The notes beneath the pieces are model-generated. The model was given only the letters and a program-made list of their open reading frames with translations, did not search any database and was not told the DNA's origin. A stretch of DNA of 29,720 nucleotides from Candidatus Moraniibacteriota bacterium (GTDB lineage: Bacteria; Patescibacteriota; Minisyncoccia; Moranbacterales; UBA2206), in NCBI GenBank assembly GCA_026396205.1, contig JAPLXF010000082.1, positions 1-29,720 on the forward strand, read 5' to 3'. Each line of letters begins with the position of its first letter. Position 1 is the stretch's first letter. Positions 15,782 through 23,129 of this stretch are shown one piece after another. A program made the translations under genes and the position numbers.

Positions 15782-16183
15782 TGGAGATGGCGAGAATTGA
15801 ACTCGCGTCCAAAAATGTTTTTCTAAAATAATCTACAAGCTTAGTTTATTTATTTCGCTTTCGCGATTTGGATAAAAAATTTAAAATAAACAAAATATTT
15901 TTATCCTCAATCTGATTAATTTCGCCGATAAAATTCAGATAAATTTTAGTGGCTATTCCAATGTTATGACACCAGAAGACACCTATTGGAAGTCAGCGGT
16001 CTGATGGCTTAGGCTAAGCCAGTTGGGCTTTAAGCTAAAGCAAGAGCAAAGTTCGGCGCAAAGGCCGCCCTTACTCGGTTTATAAGATTTGCACTTATAA
16101 ATTTGACACAAGGATTAACGAGTCAGTATCATGCTCGGCTTGCCTATTTTTAAAAATACAAATTGTCGAATCCGATCATCCCC
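15782..16183 (-). ncRNA. ssrA: tmRNA
   Basis: The RNA is about 402 nt. The 5' end GGGGATGATCGGATTCGAC (from 16183) is the classic tmRNA start. Its GGGGATG pairs with CATCTCC (15789-15783) as the acceptor stem, with one G-U pair. The T arm is GCGAG TTCAATT CTCGC, preceded by GGAC. The discriminator A at 15782 is followed by CAT, so CCA is not encoded. tmRNA together with SmpB frees stalled ribosomes and tags the unfinished protein. The RNA overlaps the smpB stop region by eight bases. No terminator separates it from infC. Confidence 0.95.
16030..16092 (-). other. tmRNA tag-peptide reading frame
   Basis: The resume codon is inferred as GCA (16092-16090), and TAA is at 16032-16030. The tag starts ANLINRVR and ends FALALA, 20 residues, longer than the 10 of E. 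coli but with the same kind of small hydrophobic protease-targeting end. The resume codon lies in the loop of an 8-bp hairpin (TTTATAAG/CTTATAAA, 16079-16101). The frame is firm because of the ALALA-stop; the resume codon is less so. Confidence 0.7.
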
Positions 16184-16619
16184 GCATTTGTCTTAGCATC
16201 GTTCTTTCTTCTTCTCTTTTGGCAATTGTTTCACGCTTATCAAACTTCTTCTTGCCTTTGCCAATGCCGAATTCCAACTTGAGTAAGCGTTTTTTAGTAT
16301 ACATTCGAATAGGCACTAGTGTCAAGCCTTCTGTCCGCATCTTGCCGATTAAATGCTTGATTTCAGATTTTTTGAGTAAAAGCTTCCTCGGCCGTGTCGG
16401 ATCATAATTGGCAATTTGGCCCGCGTGGACATAAGGCGGAATATGGGCATTAGTGAGGAAAAGCTCGTTGCCCTTGGCGGTTACAAAGGATTCTTTGAGG
16501 CTAATATGGCCGGTTTTTACCGATTTTACCTCATGGCCGGCCAAAACCAAGCCGGCTTCGTATTTATCCGAGATTTGATAGTCAAAATGAGCGCGCCGGT
16601 TGTAGGCCAGAGTTGCCAT
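16176..16619 (-). CDS. smpB: SsrA-binding protein SmpB
   Basis: The protein has 147 residues, with the ATG start at 16619 (MATLAYNRRAHFDYQI). The family core is seen in EAGLVLAGHEVKSVK, LTNAHIPPY and ANYDPTRPRKLLL, and the basic tail has KGKKKFDKRETI. It binds the tRNA-like domain of tmRNA and occupies the decoding site of stalled ribosomes. An upstream in-frame ATG at 16658 was rejected because it lies in the promoter. The last codons and the stop lie inside the tmRNA 5' end, so smpB and ssrA are probably one transcript. Confidence 0.96.
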   Translation of the reverse strand: MATLAYNRRAHFDYQISDKYEAGLVLAGHEVKSVKTGHISLKESFVTAKGNELFLTNAHIPPYVHAGQIANYDPTRPRKLLLKKSEIKHLIGKMRTEGLTLVPIRMYTKKRLLKLEFGIGKGKKKFDKRETIAKREEERTMLRQMRG

Positions 16620-16629
16620 AGTTTTCCTT

Positions 16630-16658
16630 ATTATAATGCTTTTAGCCGCAAGGTTCAA
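16630..16658 (-). promoter_or_regulatory. Promoter of smpB-ssrA, near-leaderless
   Basis: Read on the minus strand, TTGAAC (16658-16653) and TATAAT (16635-16630) are 17 bases apart. The start of transcription would fall near 16623, three or four bases before the ATG at 16619, so the AAGGA at 16629-16625 would lie largely upstream of the mRNA. Confidence 0.8.
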
Positions 16659-16677
16659 TGCGATGTTTTTGAAAGTA

Positions 16678-16686
16678 TGGTATAAT
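16678..16686 (+). promoter_or_regulatory. Extended -10 promoter of the 1157-aa secreted protein
   Basis: TGG followed by TATAAT (16681-16686) is an extended -10 element. The -35 region is weak and overlaps the divergent smpB promoter region. The ATG is at 16714. Confidence 0.6.
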
Positions 16687-16713
16687 TTAAGGGTAAAAAT
16701 CTAAATAAATGAT

Positions 16714-19700
16714 ATGAAAAAAATAAAACTGGCGCTAATTATCTCACTCGCTATTTTTATAGCGGGAGCTTTTTCTGCAAGCGCCCAAGAAGAAAGTATA
16801 AAGCCAAAAACTTGTTTGGATTATTATGCTCCCGGCGATATGGGAACCAGCGCTTCAATTATTCCCAGCAATCCAATGACCGGAGAAAGCGTATTTTCCG
16901 CCGGCGAGAAAATAAAAATAAAAATATTTGTCAATAATTTGGGAAAAATCAAAATTCCCGATGGAAATATTCTAATCCGAATTGAAAAAAGAGCCGGCTT
17001 GGTTGATAGAAAAATGGTAAGTGAATCATTTTATCCGGAAAATATTGCTCTTAATCCGGAAGAAGTGAAGTGGCTGGACTATGAATGGATAATTCCCGAA
17101 AAAGCCGAAAGCGGTAAATATATCGTCAGTGTTTTTGCCATGCGCGGAAAAAATCCCAATGTGGAAATGTATAGCTTTGATTATTTCGAAGAATCAGCGG
17201 AGTTGAATGAATATAATTTTTTTACGATTAAAGGTCAAGAAGAAGGAGCGATAGTCTTGGATGAGAAAAAAACCAAAATAAACGGCAGTGTTTATGACGG
17301 AATGGGAGTGGATCTTAAAAATGCCAATGAAATAAAAGTAACTCAAACTCTGGAAAATTTGTTTGCCGGAAGAAAAACCGGAACAGTGGAATACAAATTA
17401 TACAGGGGAAATTATTTTTCCGAAGACAATGTTATCGATTCCAAAACGGAAACAATCGGGCTGGAGCCAAAAAAATCCGGAGAAATAAACTACATTTCCA
17501 ACAAGGAAAAAATTAAGGATAATTCGCTTTTTCCGTATTACTTAAGGACTGTAATCAATTACGACGGAATTAACCTAATTTCCACGGTGCCTATTTTTAA
17601 CAAAGAAAATTTCAATGGCGCCGTTCCAACCCTGAATTATTTTACTTTTTTGGAAAATTTTCCGATTAAAAAGGGCGAAAATGCCAAAGTTTTGGCTTGC
17701 ATCAACTATTCCGGAAAAGCTGAAAACGCAAAAATTGAATTTATTCTAAAAGATATGAATGGCGCCGAAGTGGCCAAAACAGAAAAAGAAATTGGAAATC
17801 AAAGCAATCTTACTACTCCAATCTCTTTTGATTTCAAAGCCAAGAAAAACTATGACCAACTTTCTTTGGAAACCAGAATTATCCAGGATAATGAAGTGCA
17901 GGACAAATATGCAGTTAAATATGATTCCCAGAATTTTGGAACTTCGGAAGGAAATGCGGAAACCGCAACTGGAATATCCAAGAATCTAAAAATTATTGCT
18001 ATTGTTATATTTATCTTGGCAATTATATTAATCGGCTTGGGGATTATTATAAAAAGAAGAAAGAAAAACAATTACAATGAAATTCCGCCCAGCGGAACAA
18101 TTATGGGAATTTTCTTGGCCTGCCTTATTTTGTCAGGAATTATTTTTCCGAATTTAGCCAAAGCAGAACCGGTGCCGTTTGAAATAACTCAAAAAGGCAA
18201 CGGTCTAACTTGGGACGGAACGGGAGCTGGACTTGATTGCGGTCTGCCTTTTATGGCAGGCCTTAATAAAGTAATAATACCGTATCAACTGGGAGTAGAT
18301 GGAACAACTTCGCATAACGGTACAAATTTGGTTATGAATAGTAATAGTTCGCTAACATTCAGTTTGGGAAGGGAAATAACCAGAAATACCAATGGAACTC
18401 CCTATAATTTTATGGATGACACATGGAATGTCGGTAAATGGGCTAAAAAATCAGCCATTCTCAATCCTTATAAATATGAAAATGCCAGAGTCTCATTGAA
18501 AGATGGATTGCAGGGTATTTCATTCGTAGCCGGCGGAGGCCGTACTAACTTTTTTTCACCGGCTGTCGGCATGGGCGTCACCCCCCATCTTGCCGGAGGG
18601 GTAATTGGTGCCGGACTTATGGAAATTGATATTTATCCTCAATATTTTCCCAAACAAGATGAAGACAATATCATACAAAGTGATGATGATTGCGGAGTAT
18701 TTGATTTTAACGAATGCAAAAAAAGCTGTTGCGATATTAATGGATGCACTAATGCTGGATGCAAAAAAGATTTTCATACATGCACCGGCGGTGGAAATTT
18801 TTTTGATACAGCCTTTGAAAAATGCGTAATTACCTGCAATGACGCCAAGACTGCCTGCAATAATATCGCAAAAAATGGTAAAGATTTTAAAGATTTTTTT
18901 GGAAATCTTAAGGATTTAGTAAATGATATAAGTCATCCAAACTCTGTTAAAATTGAGTCTTCAGATAAAAGTGTTCTTGACTGCGATCCTATAACCGCGG
19001 AATGCCGAGCGCTAAAACCCGGAACTGTAATGGTTACAGTTACCTTGTCTCCAAGAATTTTTATTGCTGCTGAGCTTCCAATTGTCTCTTGGGGATATGG
19101 GACTTTGGGTGAATGTAAAACTCCTCCTAATTACATTCCCAATTTTGGATTTGGCGGCACAAAGCAAGAACCAATATCATTTTATGTGACTGTCAAACCG
19201 TCAGACGGATGCGTAAAAACCAAAGTGCAACTAAATAACGGTGCCGGCGGGGTGATTCAGAGCGATGACGGGAAAATAAATTGCCGGTCAACAACCGAAC
19301 CGACGACTGAATCAGAGTGCTTTCGGTATTACAGCCTTCCTAAAAATGTTCCGCTTACGGCTACAGCCGACCACCCTGGCTCTATTTTTGACGGATGGGG
19401 GGAGGGTTGCGATGCTGTAAGTCCGCTTGACAGAGCAGTTTGTCTTCAAGATGCTGAATCTAATTGTAGAACAGTTACGGCGAAGTTTAAGAAAAATTTA
19501 GTTACTACTCCTTGCATTTGCACTTCTGGATATGATGTTTGTTCAAATGGTTGCATTAGCGGGAGTTCTTTTAAGAGTGAAAAGTATATTGATATTGGAG
19601 ATACCGAACAAATGTATTTTTGCAAGGGTGGCTGTACTGGTGGACAGGATATTACTGCAGGAATAGAGTGTACCGTACACGTACATCATGGTAAATACTA

Positions 19701-20187
19701 TCGCCCTAGTAATTATTCCCACTATATTATACGAGCCGATTGGACTAGCAGTAAGCCTTCTGTTGTATTTGTAAATTACGAAAATGTTTATGGAAAAATT
19801 AGAGGAGAAAGTAGTGGGACATCAGAAATAAGTGCGGAAATTTATAATTATATAAGTAACCAATGTCAACCATGGAACCCCGACAGAGCTAAGTGCACCT
19901 GCATAGTTAATGTAAATGATAGTCCTCCTTGTGGCAATGGTGTTGTGGAACCGGCTTTGGGAGAAACTTGCGACCCACCCAATTCTGTAAGTGCATGTCC
20001 TAGCGGAGGGAATAAAATATGCCAAAGCAATTGCCAGTGGGGAAATTGTCCGCCGTCACCCGCATGCACTCCTGATTGCGGCGATGAAAGCAGTCATTGC
20101 GAAGGACTTTATGCTGATAGTTGCGGAAATGCGGATGCGTGTGAAGGCACTATGGAATGCGGGAAATGGCGGGAAGTGGCGCCGTAA
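16714..20187 (+). CDS. Two-part secreted protein with an internal signal peptide
   Basis: The protein has 1157 residues. A signal peptide (1-24, ending SASA) is followed by Ig-like beta domains to about residue 420, a membrane helix (about 425-447, NLKIIAIVIFILAIILIGLG) and a KRRKKNN stop-transfer tail. Then comes a second signal peptide-like segment: M464, a hydrophobic core, and AKA at 482-484 before EP. The second half has a beta-rich domain, a cysteine-rich block (about 660-725), two BIG2-like Ig segments (about 745-785 and 1000-1050), an InlB-repeat-like segment with FDGWGEGCD (about 885-930) and a final CGNGVVEPALGETCD cysteine repeat. It looks like two secreted proteins joined in one frame. 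The first would be membrane anchored; the second may be released by signal peptidase or have its own start at M464. Binding or adhesion is inferred from domain type only. Confidence 0.85.
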   Translation: MKKIKLALIISLAIFIAGAFSASAQEESIKPKTCLDYYAPGDMGTSASIIPSNPMTGESVFSAGEKIKIKIFVNNLGKIKIPDGNILIRIEKRAGLVDRKMVSESFYPENIALNPEEVKWLDYEWIIPEKAESGKYIVSVFAMRGKNPNVEMYSFDYFEESAELNEYNFFTIKGQEEGAIVLDEKKTKINGSVYDGMGVDLKNANEIKVTQTLENLFAGRKTGTVEYKLYRGNYFSEDNVIDSKTETIGLEPKKSGEINYISNKEKIKDNSLFPYYLRTVINYDGINLISTVPIFNKENFNGAVPTLNYFTFLENFPIKKGENAKVLACINYSGKAENAKIEFILKDMNGAEVAKTEKEIGNQSNLTTPISFDFKAKKNYDQLSLETRIIQDNEVQDKYAVKYDSQNFGTSEGNAETATGISKNLKIIAIVIFILAIILIGLGIIIKRRKKNNYNEIPPSGTIMGIFLACLILSGIIFPNLAKAEPVPFEITQKGNGLTWDGTGAGLDCGLPFMAGLNKVIIPYQLGVDGTTSHNGTNLVMNSNSSLTFSLGREITRNTNGTPYNFMDDTWNVGKWAKKSAILNPYKYENARVSLKDGLQGISFVAGGGRTNFFSPAVGMGVTPHLAGGVIGAGLMEIDIYPQYFPKQDEDNIIQSDDDCGVFDFNECKKSCCDINGCTNAGCKKDFHTCTGGGNFFDTAFEKCVITCNDAKTACNNIAKNGKDFKDFFGNLKDLVNDISHPNSVKIESSDKSVLDCDPITAECRALKPGTVMVTVTLSPRIFIAAELPIVSWGYGTLGECKTPPNYIPNFGFGGTKQEPISFYVTVKPSDGCVKTKVQLNNGAGGVIQSDDGKINCRSTTEPTTESECFRYYSLPKNVPLTATADHPGSIFDGWGEGCDAVSPLDRAVCLQDAESNCRTVTAKFKKNLVTTPCICTSGYDVCSNGCISGSSFKSEKYIDIGDTEQMYFCKGGCTGGQDITAGIECTVHVHHGKYYRPSNYSHYIIRADWTSSKPSVVFVNYENVYGKIRGESSGTSEISAEIYNYISNQCQPWNPDRAKCTCIVNVNDSPPCGNGVVEPALGETCDPPNSVSACPSGGNKICQSNCQWGNCPPSPACTPDCGDESSHCEGLYADSCGNADACEGTMECGKWREVAP

Positions 20188-20190
20188 AAC

Positions 20191-20225
20191 ACATAACACA
20201 TAACACATAACATATAACATATAAC
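20191..20225. repeat. Five tandem heptamers ACATAAC/ATATAAC
   Basis: Three ACATAAC units and two ATATAAC units occur in tandem three bases after a stop codon. It is the same heptamer family as at 15747-15774, in the opposite orientation. Confidence 0.9.
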
Positions 20226-20226
20226 A

Positions 20227-20258
20227 AAAAAAGCGGGATTTAATTTTCCGCTCTTTTT
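20227..20258 (+). terminator. Intrinsic terminator of the secreted protein gene
   Basis: AGCGG (20232-20236) pairs with CCGCT (20248-20252). An A run lies upstream and CTTTTT follows. The stem is short but well placed. Confidence 0.65.
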
Positions 20259-20260
20259 GT

Positions 20261-20289
20261 TTGATAAAAGACATTTTTGGATGTAAAAT
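20261..20289 (+). promoter_or_regulatory. Promoter of argS, leaderless
   Basis: TTGATA (20261-20266) and TAAAAT (20284-20289) are 17 bases apart. The ATG at 20296 is seven bases past the -10 box, the expected transcription start, so the mRNA probably begins at the start codon. Confidence 0.75.
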
Positions 20290-20295
20290 GACTAC

Positions 20296-21894
20296 ATGAG
20301 AAAAGAATTGGAAAATTTGCTAAAAAAAGCCGTTTTGGAGCTTCAATTGGGAGATGGGACTGAAGTTACGGTTGATTATGCCCGGCATGAAAAATTCGGG
20401 GATTATTCGTCCAATGTAGCGATGGTTTTGGCCAAGAAATTGGGGAAAAATCCGATGGAAGTGGCTGATAAAATTAGTTCTTGGTTATCAGTTCACGGTT
20501 CACAGCAGTTTGAAAAAAATGAGGTAGTCAAACCCGGCTATATAAATTTTTATCTTTCCAAAGAATATTTACAGAAAAAAGTAGCCGAGATAAATAAATT
20601 GGGTGAAAAATTTGGCGCCAGTGAAATCGGCAAGGGGATAAAAATCAACAATGAATTTATTTCCGCCAATCCGACCGGGCCGTTGCATTTGGGCAACGGG
20701 CGGGGCGGATTTTACGGCGATTCACTTTCCAGAATTTTCTGCCAGACCGAATTTGCAGTAACTAACGAGTATTATATAAATGACGATGGCGGACAAGTGA
20801 TAAAACTGGGACATAGCGTTCTAAAAGACAGCGAAGCGGTTTATATCGGAGATTATATTGACGAACTGAATAAAAAATACGGCAAATTATCTTTGGAAGA
20901 AGCCGGGCAGAAATCAGCCAAATATATTTTGGAAAATATCATTAAAAAAACCATTGAAGAAAAAATGAAAATCAGTTTTGATAACTGGTTTTCGGAAAAA
21001 AACCTTTATGCTTCCGGTCAGGTGGATGAAGCCGTTGAAATTTTAAAAAATAAGAATGTCACCTACGAAAAAGATGGCGCTTTGTGGCTGGCAACTTCCA
21101 AATTCGGCGACGATAAAGACCGGGTTTTGATGAAAGCCGACGGCCAAAAAACTTATCTGGCTTCCGACTGCGGCTATATTTTGAATAAAATTGAAAGAAA
21201 ATTCGATAAAATTATTGAAATTTGGGGCGCTGACCACCACGGTTATATCAACCGTTTCAAGGCGGTGGCTAAAATGCTGGGTTTTTCCGGCGAGCTAAAA
21301 TTTATCATTGTCCAGCTAGTGCGGCTGGTAAAAAACGGCCAAGAAGTCAAGATGAGTAAGCGCGCCGGTAATGTAGTCTATATTGATGAGCTGATTGATA
21401 AAGTCGGCCAGGATGTCGCCCGATTTTTCTTTCTAATGTATTCGCCGGATACGCATATGAATTTCGATTTAAAGCTGGCCGAAGAAAAATCGCAGAAAAA
21501 TCCGGTGTATTATGTGCAGTATGCGTACGCTAGAATTTCAAGCATCTTAAAGAAAATTCAAGAACACCCTCTCCCCATCCTCTCCCTTTCTAGGGAGAGG
21601 GGGACGGGGGGCGAGGGTCTTCTCATTCACGAAAAAGAGTTGAGCTTGATTCGGGAACTCAATAAATTTCCGGAATTGGTGGAAGAAATTGCCGAAAACT
21701 ATGAAATTCACAAATTGCCTTATTATGCCATTAAATTAGCCGATAAGTTCCATTCATTCTATAATGAATGCCGGGTGATTGACGAAAATAATCTGGAACT
21801 GACCAGCGCTAGACTAATGCTGGTAAAAGCTGTTAAGATAGTGCTTGGCGAAACATTAAGGCTGATTGGAGTGGAGGCGCCTATTCGAATGTAA
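20296..21894 (+). CDS. argS: Arginyl-tRNA synthetase
   Basis: This class I synthetase charges tRNA-Arg. It has 532 residues, in the normal range. The N-terminal Arg-specific domain is followed by FISANPTGPLHLGNGRG with the HIGH-type HLGN at 131-134, by EIWGADHHGYINR, and by the KMSK loop at 352-355 (VKMSKRAGN). The C-terminal all-helical anticodon-binding domain has RARLMLV-type features (TSARLMLVKAVKIVLGETLRLIGV). Residues 424-441 are an odd Pro/Ser/Gly/Arg-rich insert encoded by a palindromic element at 21565-21618, between the catalytic and anticodon domains. The gene appears leaderless and begins the argS-GT4-ileS row. Confidence 0.96.
   Translation: MRKELENLLKKAVLELQLGDGTEVTVDYARHEKFGDYSSNVAMVLAKKLGKNPMEVADKISSWLSVHGSQQFEKNEVVKPGYINFYLSKEYLQKKVAEINKLGEKFGASEIGKGIKINNEFISANPTGPLHLGNGRGGFYGDSLSRIFCQTEFAVTNEYYINDDGGQVIKLGHSVLKDSEAVYIGDYIDELNKKYGKLSLEEAGQKSAKYILENIIKKTIEEKMKISFDNWFSEKNLYASGQVDEAVEILKNKNVTYEKDGALWLATSKFGDDKDRVLMKADGQKTYLASDCGYILNKIERKFDKIIEIWGADHHGYINRFKAVAKMLGFSGELKFIIVQLVRLVKNGQEVKMSKRAGNVVYIDELIDKVGQDVARFFFLMYSPDTHMNFDLKLAEEKSQKNPVYYVQYAYARISSILKKIQEHPLPILSLSRERGTGGEGLLIHEKELSLIRELNKFPELVEEIAENYEIHKLPYYAIKLADKFHSFYNECRVIDENNLELTSARLMLVKAVKIVLGETLRLIGVEAPIRM
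21565..21618. repeat. Palindromic element inserted in frame in argS
   Basis: CCTCTCCCT (21579-21587) and AGGGAGAGG (21592-21600) form a 9-bp stem, with outer arms ACCCTC/GAGGGT. The element is 54 bases, an exact 18 codons, so the frame is kept. Related palindromes occur twice in ileS. Confidence 0.8.
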
Positions 21895-21958
21895 ATACGA
21901 ATTATATCCAAATTTGATTCGAATGTAATTCGGAAATAATTAGGATAAAAATTAGGAT
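21895..21958. repeat. AT-rich degenerate repeats between argS and the GT4 gene
   Basis: The gap contains CGAATTATATCC, shared with the rpmI-rplT gap, plus variants such as TTCGAATGTAATTCGG and ATTAGGAT twice. No ribosome binding site is seen before the following ATG. Confidence 0.5.
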
Positions 21959-23122
21959 ATGAAAATTGGTATTGATGCCAGAAAAATATTAAATCCGGAA
22001 AAAGGCGACGATATCGGCGTCGGCCATTATACTTTTCAGCTGATTCGTCACCTTTTGGAAATCGACAAAGACAACGAATACGTTTTGTTTTTTGATTTTC
22101 GGGTGCGCGAAAAAGATGTCCGCAAATTCAACCAGCCGAATGTCAAAATAAAATTTTATCCTTTTTCCGATTATAAAAAATATCTGCCTGGCGCTTACAG
22201 CGAAATCTTGGGAACCGCCACTTTGTCCAAAGAAAAATTGGATGTCTTGCATACTACCTCGCCGACCAGCCGGGTGCCGCTCAGCTATCGCGGCCAAACT
22301 ATAGTTACCATCCACGATTTGGCTTCCTACTCTTTTCCGGAAGCTTTTCCGAAAATTTCCACGGCCAAATACAAGACCACTTTGAATTTTATGGTTAAAA
22401 AAGCCGAGCGGATTATTACGGTTTCGGAATCCACTAAAAACGATCTCTGCCGGCATTTCCATTGCCCGGCTGGAAAAATAAAAGTTATTTACGGAGGCGT
22501 GGACAAAAGATTTTTCAATCCGGCTTCCATTCCCCGGGAAAAAGTTTTTGAAAGATATGCCATTTCCGGCAAAAAATATGCGCTCTTTCTGGGAACACTG
22601 GAGCCGATTAAAAATATCTCCCGCCTTTTTGAAGCGTTTAAAATTTTCCGCGACCGGCTGCAAAAAGAAAGAGGTCAATGCGAATACTCGCTGGTGATGG
22701 CCGGCAAACGCGGCTGGCTGGCCAAAGAATACAAGAGAATGGCCAAGGATATGGGCATCGGCAAAGATATTGTTTTCACCGGCTATGTCATCGGCGATGA
22801 AATCGTTTCGCTGTTTGCCAACGCCGATTTCTTCGTCCTGCCGTCTCTTTATGAAGGCTTCGGCTCAACGGTCTTGGAAGCTTTTGCCACCGGCACGCCG
22901 GCCATTCTTTCTAATGTGGCATCTATTCCGGAAATCGCCGGCGAAGCGGCCAAACTGGTCAATCCTTTGGATGTAAAAGAAATTGCCGAAGCGATGCTTG
23001 AATTTGCTGAAAATGAAGAAATTAAAAATTCTTACCGGGAAAAAGGCAAAGAGCAAGTGAAAAAATTTAACTGGGAAAAAACAGCGAGGGAAACGCTGGA
23101 AGTTTACAAAAGTTTAAAATAA
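21959..23122 (+). CDS. Glycosyltransferase family 4 (GT-B)
   Basis: The protein has 387 residues. The N-terminal half begins MKIGIDARKI, includes GVGHYTFQLIRHLLE, and has the VTIHDLASYSFPEAFP and ERIITVSESTKNDLC segments typical of GT4 enzymes. The C-terminal nucleotide-sugar domain has FLGTLEPIKNISRLFEAF, ADFFVLPSLYEGFGSTVLEAFA and SNVASIPEIAGEAAKLVNP. It transfers a sugar, commonly mannose or glucose, to a lipid-linked or surface glycan; donor and acceptor are unknown. It has no membrane helix and may work at the inner face of the membrane. It lies between two synthetase genes with an eight-base-scale gap to ileS and is probably co-transcribed. Confidence 0.9.
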   Translation: MKIGIDARKILNPEKGDDIGVGHYTFQLIRHLLEIDKDNEYVLFFDFRVREKDVRKFNQPNVKIKFYPFSDYKKYLPGAYSEILGTATLSKEKLDVLHTTSPTSRVPLSYRGQTIVTIHDLASYSFPEAFPKISTAKYKTTLNFMVKKAERIITVSESTKNDLCRHFHCPAGKIKVIYGGVDKRFFNPASIPREKVFERYAISGKKYALFLGTLEPIKNISRLFEAFKIFRDRLQKERGQCEYSLVMAGKRGWLAKEYKRMAKDMGIGKDIVFTGYVIGDEIVSLFANADFFVLPSLYEGFGSTVLEAFATGTPAILSNVASIPEIAGEAAKLVNPLDVKEIAEAMLEFAENEEIKNSYREKGKEQVKKFNWEKTARETLEVYKSLK

Positions 23123-23129
23123 AAATTCC

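Noticed and set aside
16620..16658. Upstream ATG for SmpB
   Set aside because: It lies in the -35 box of a consensus promoter, while MATLAYNRRA at 16619 matches SmpB family starts.
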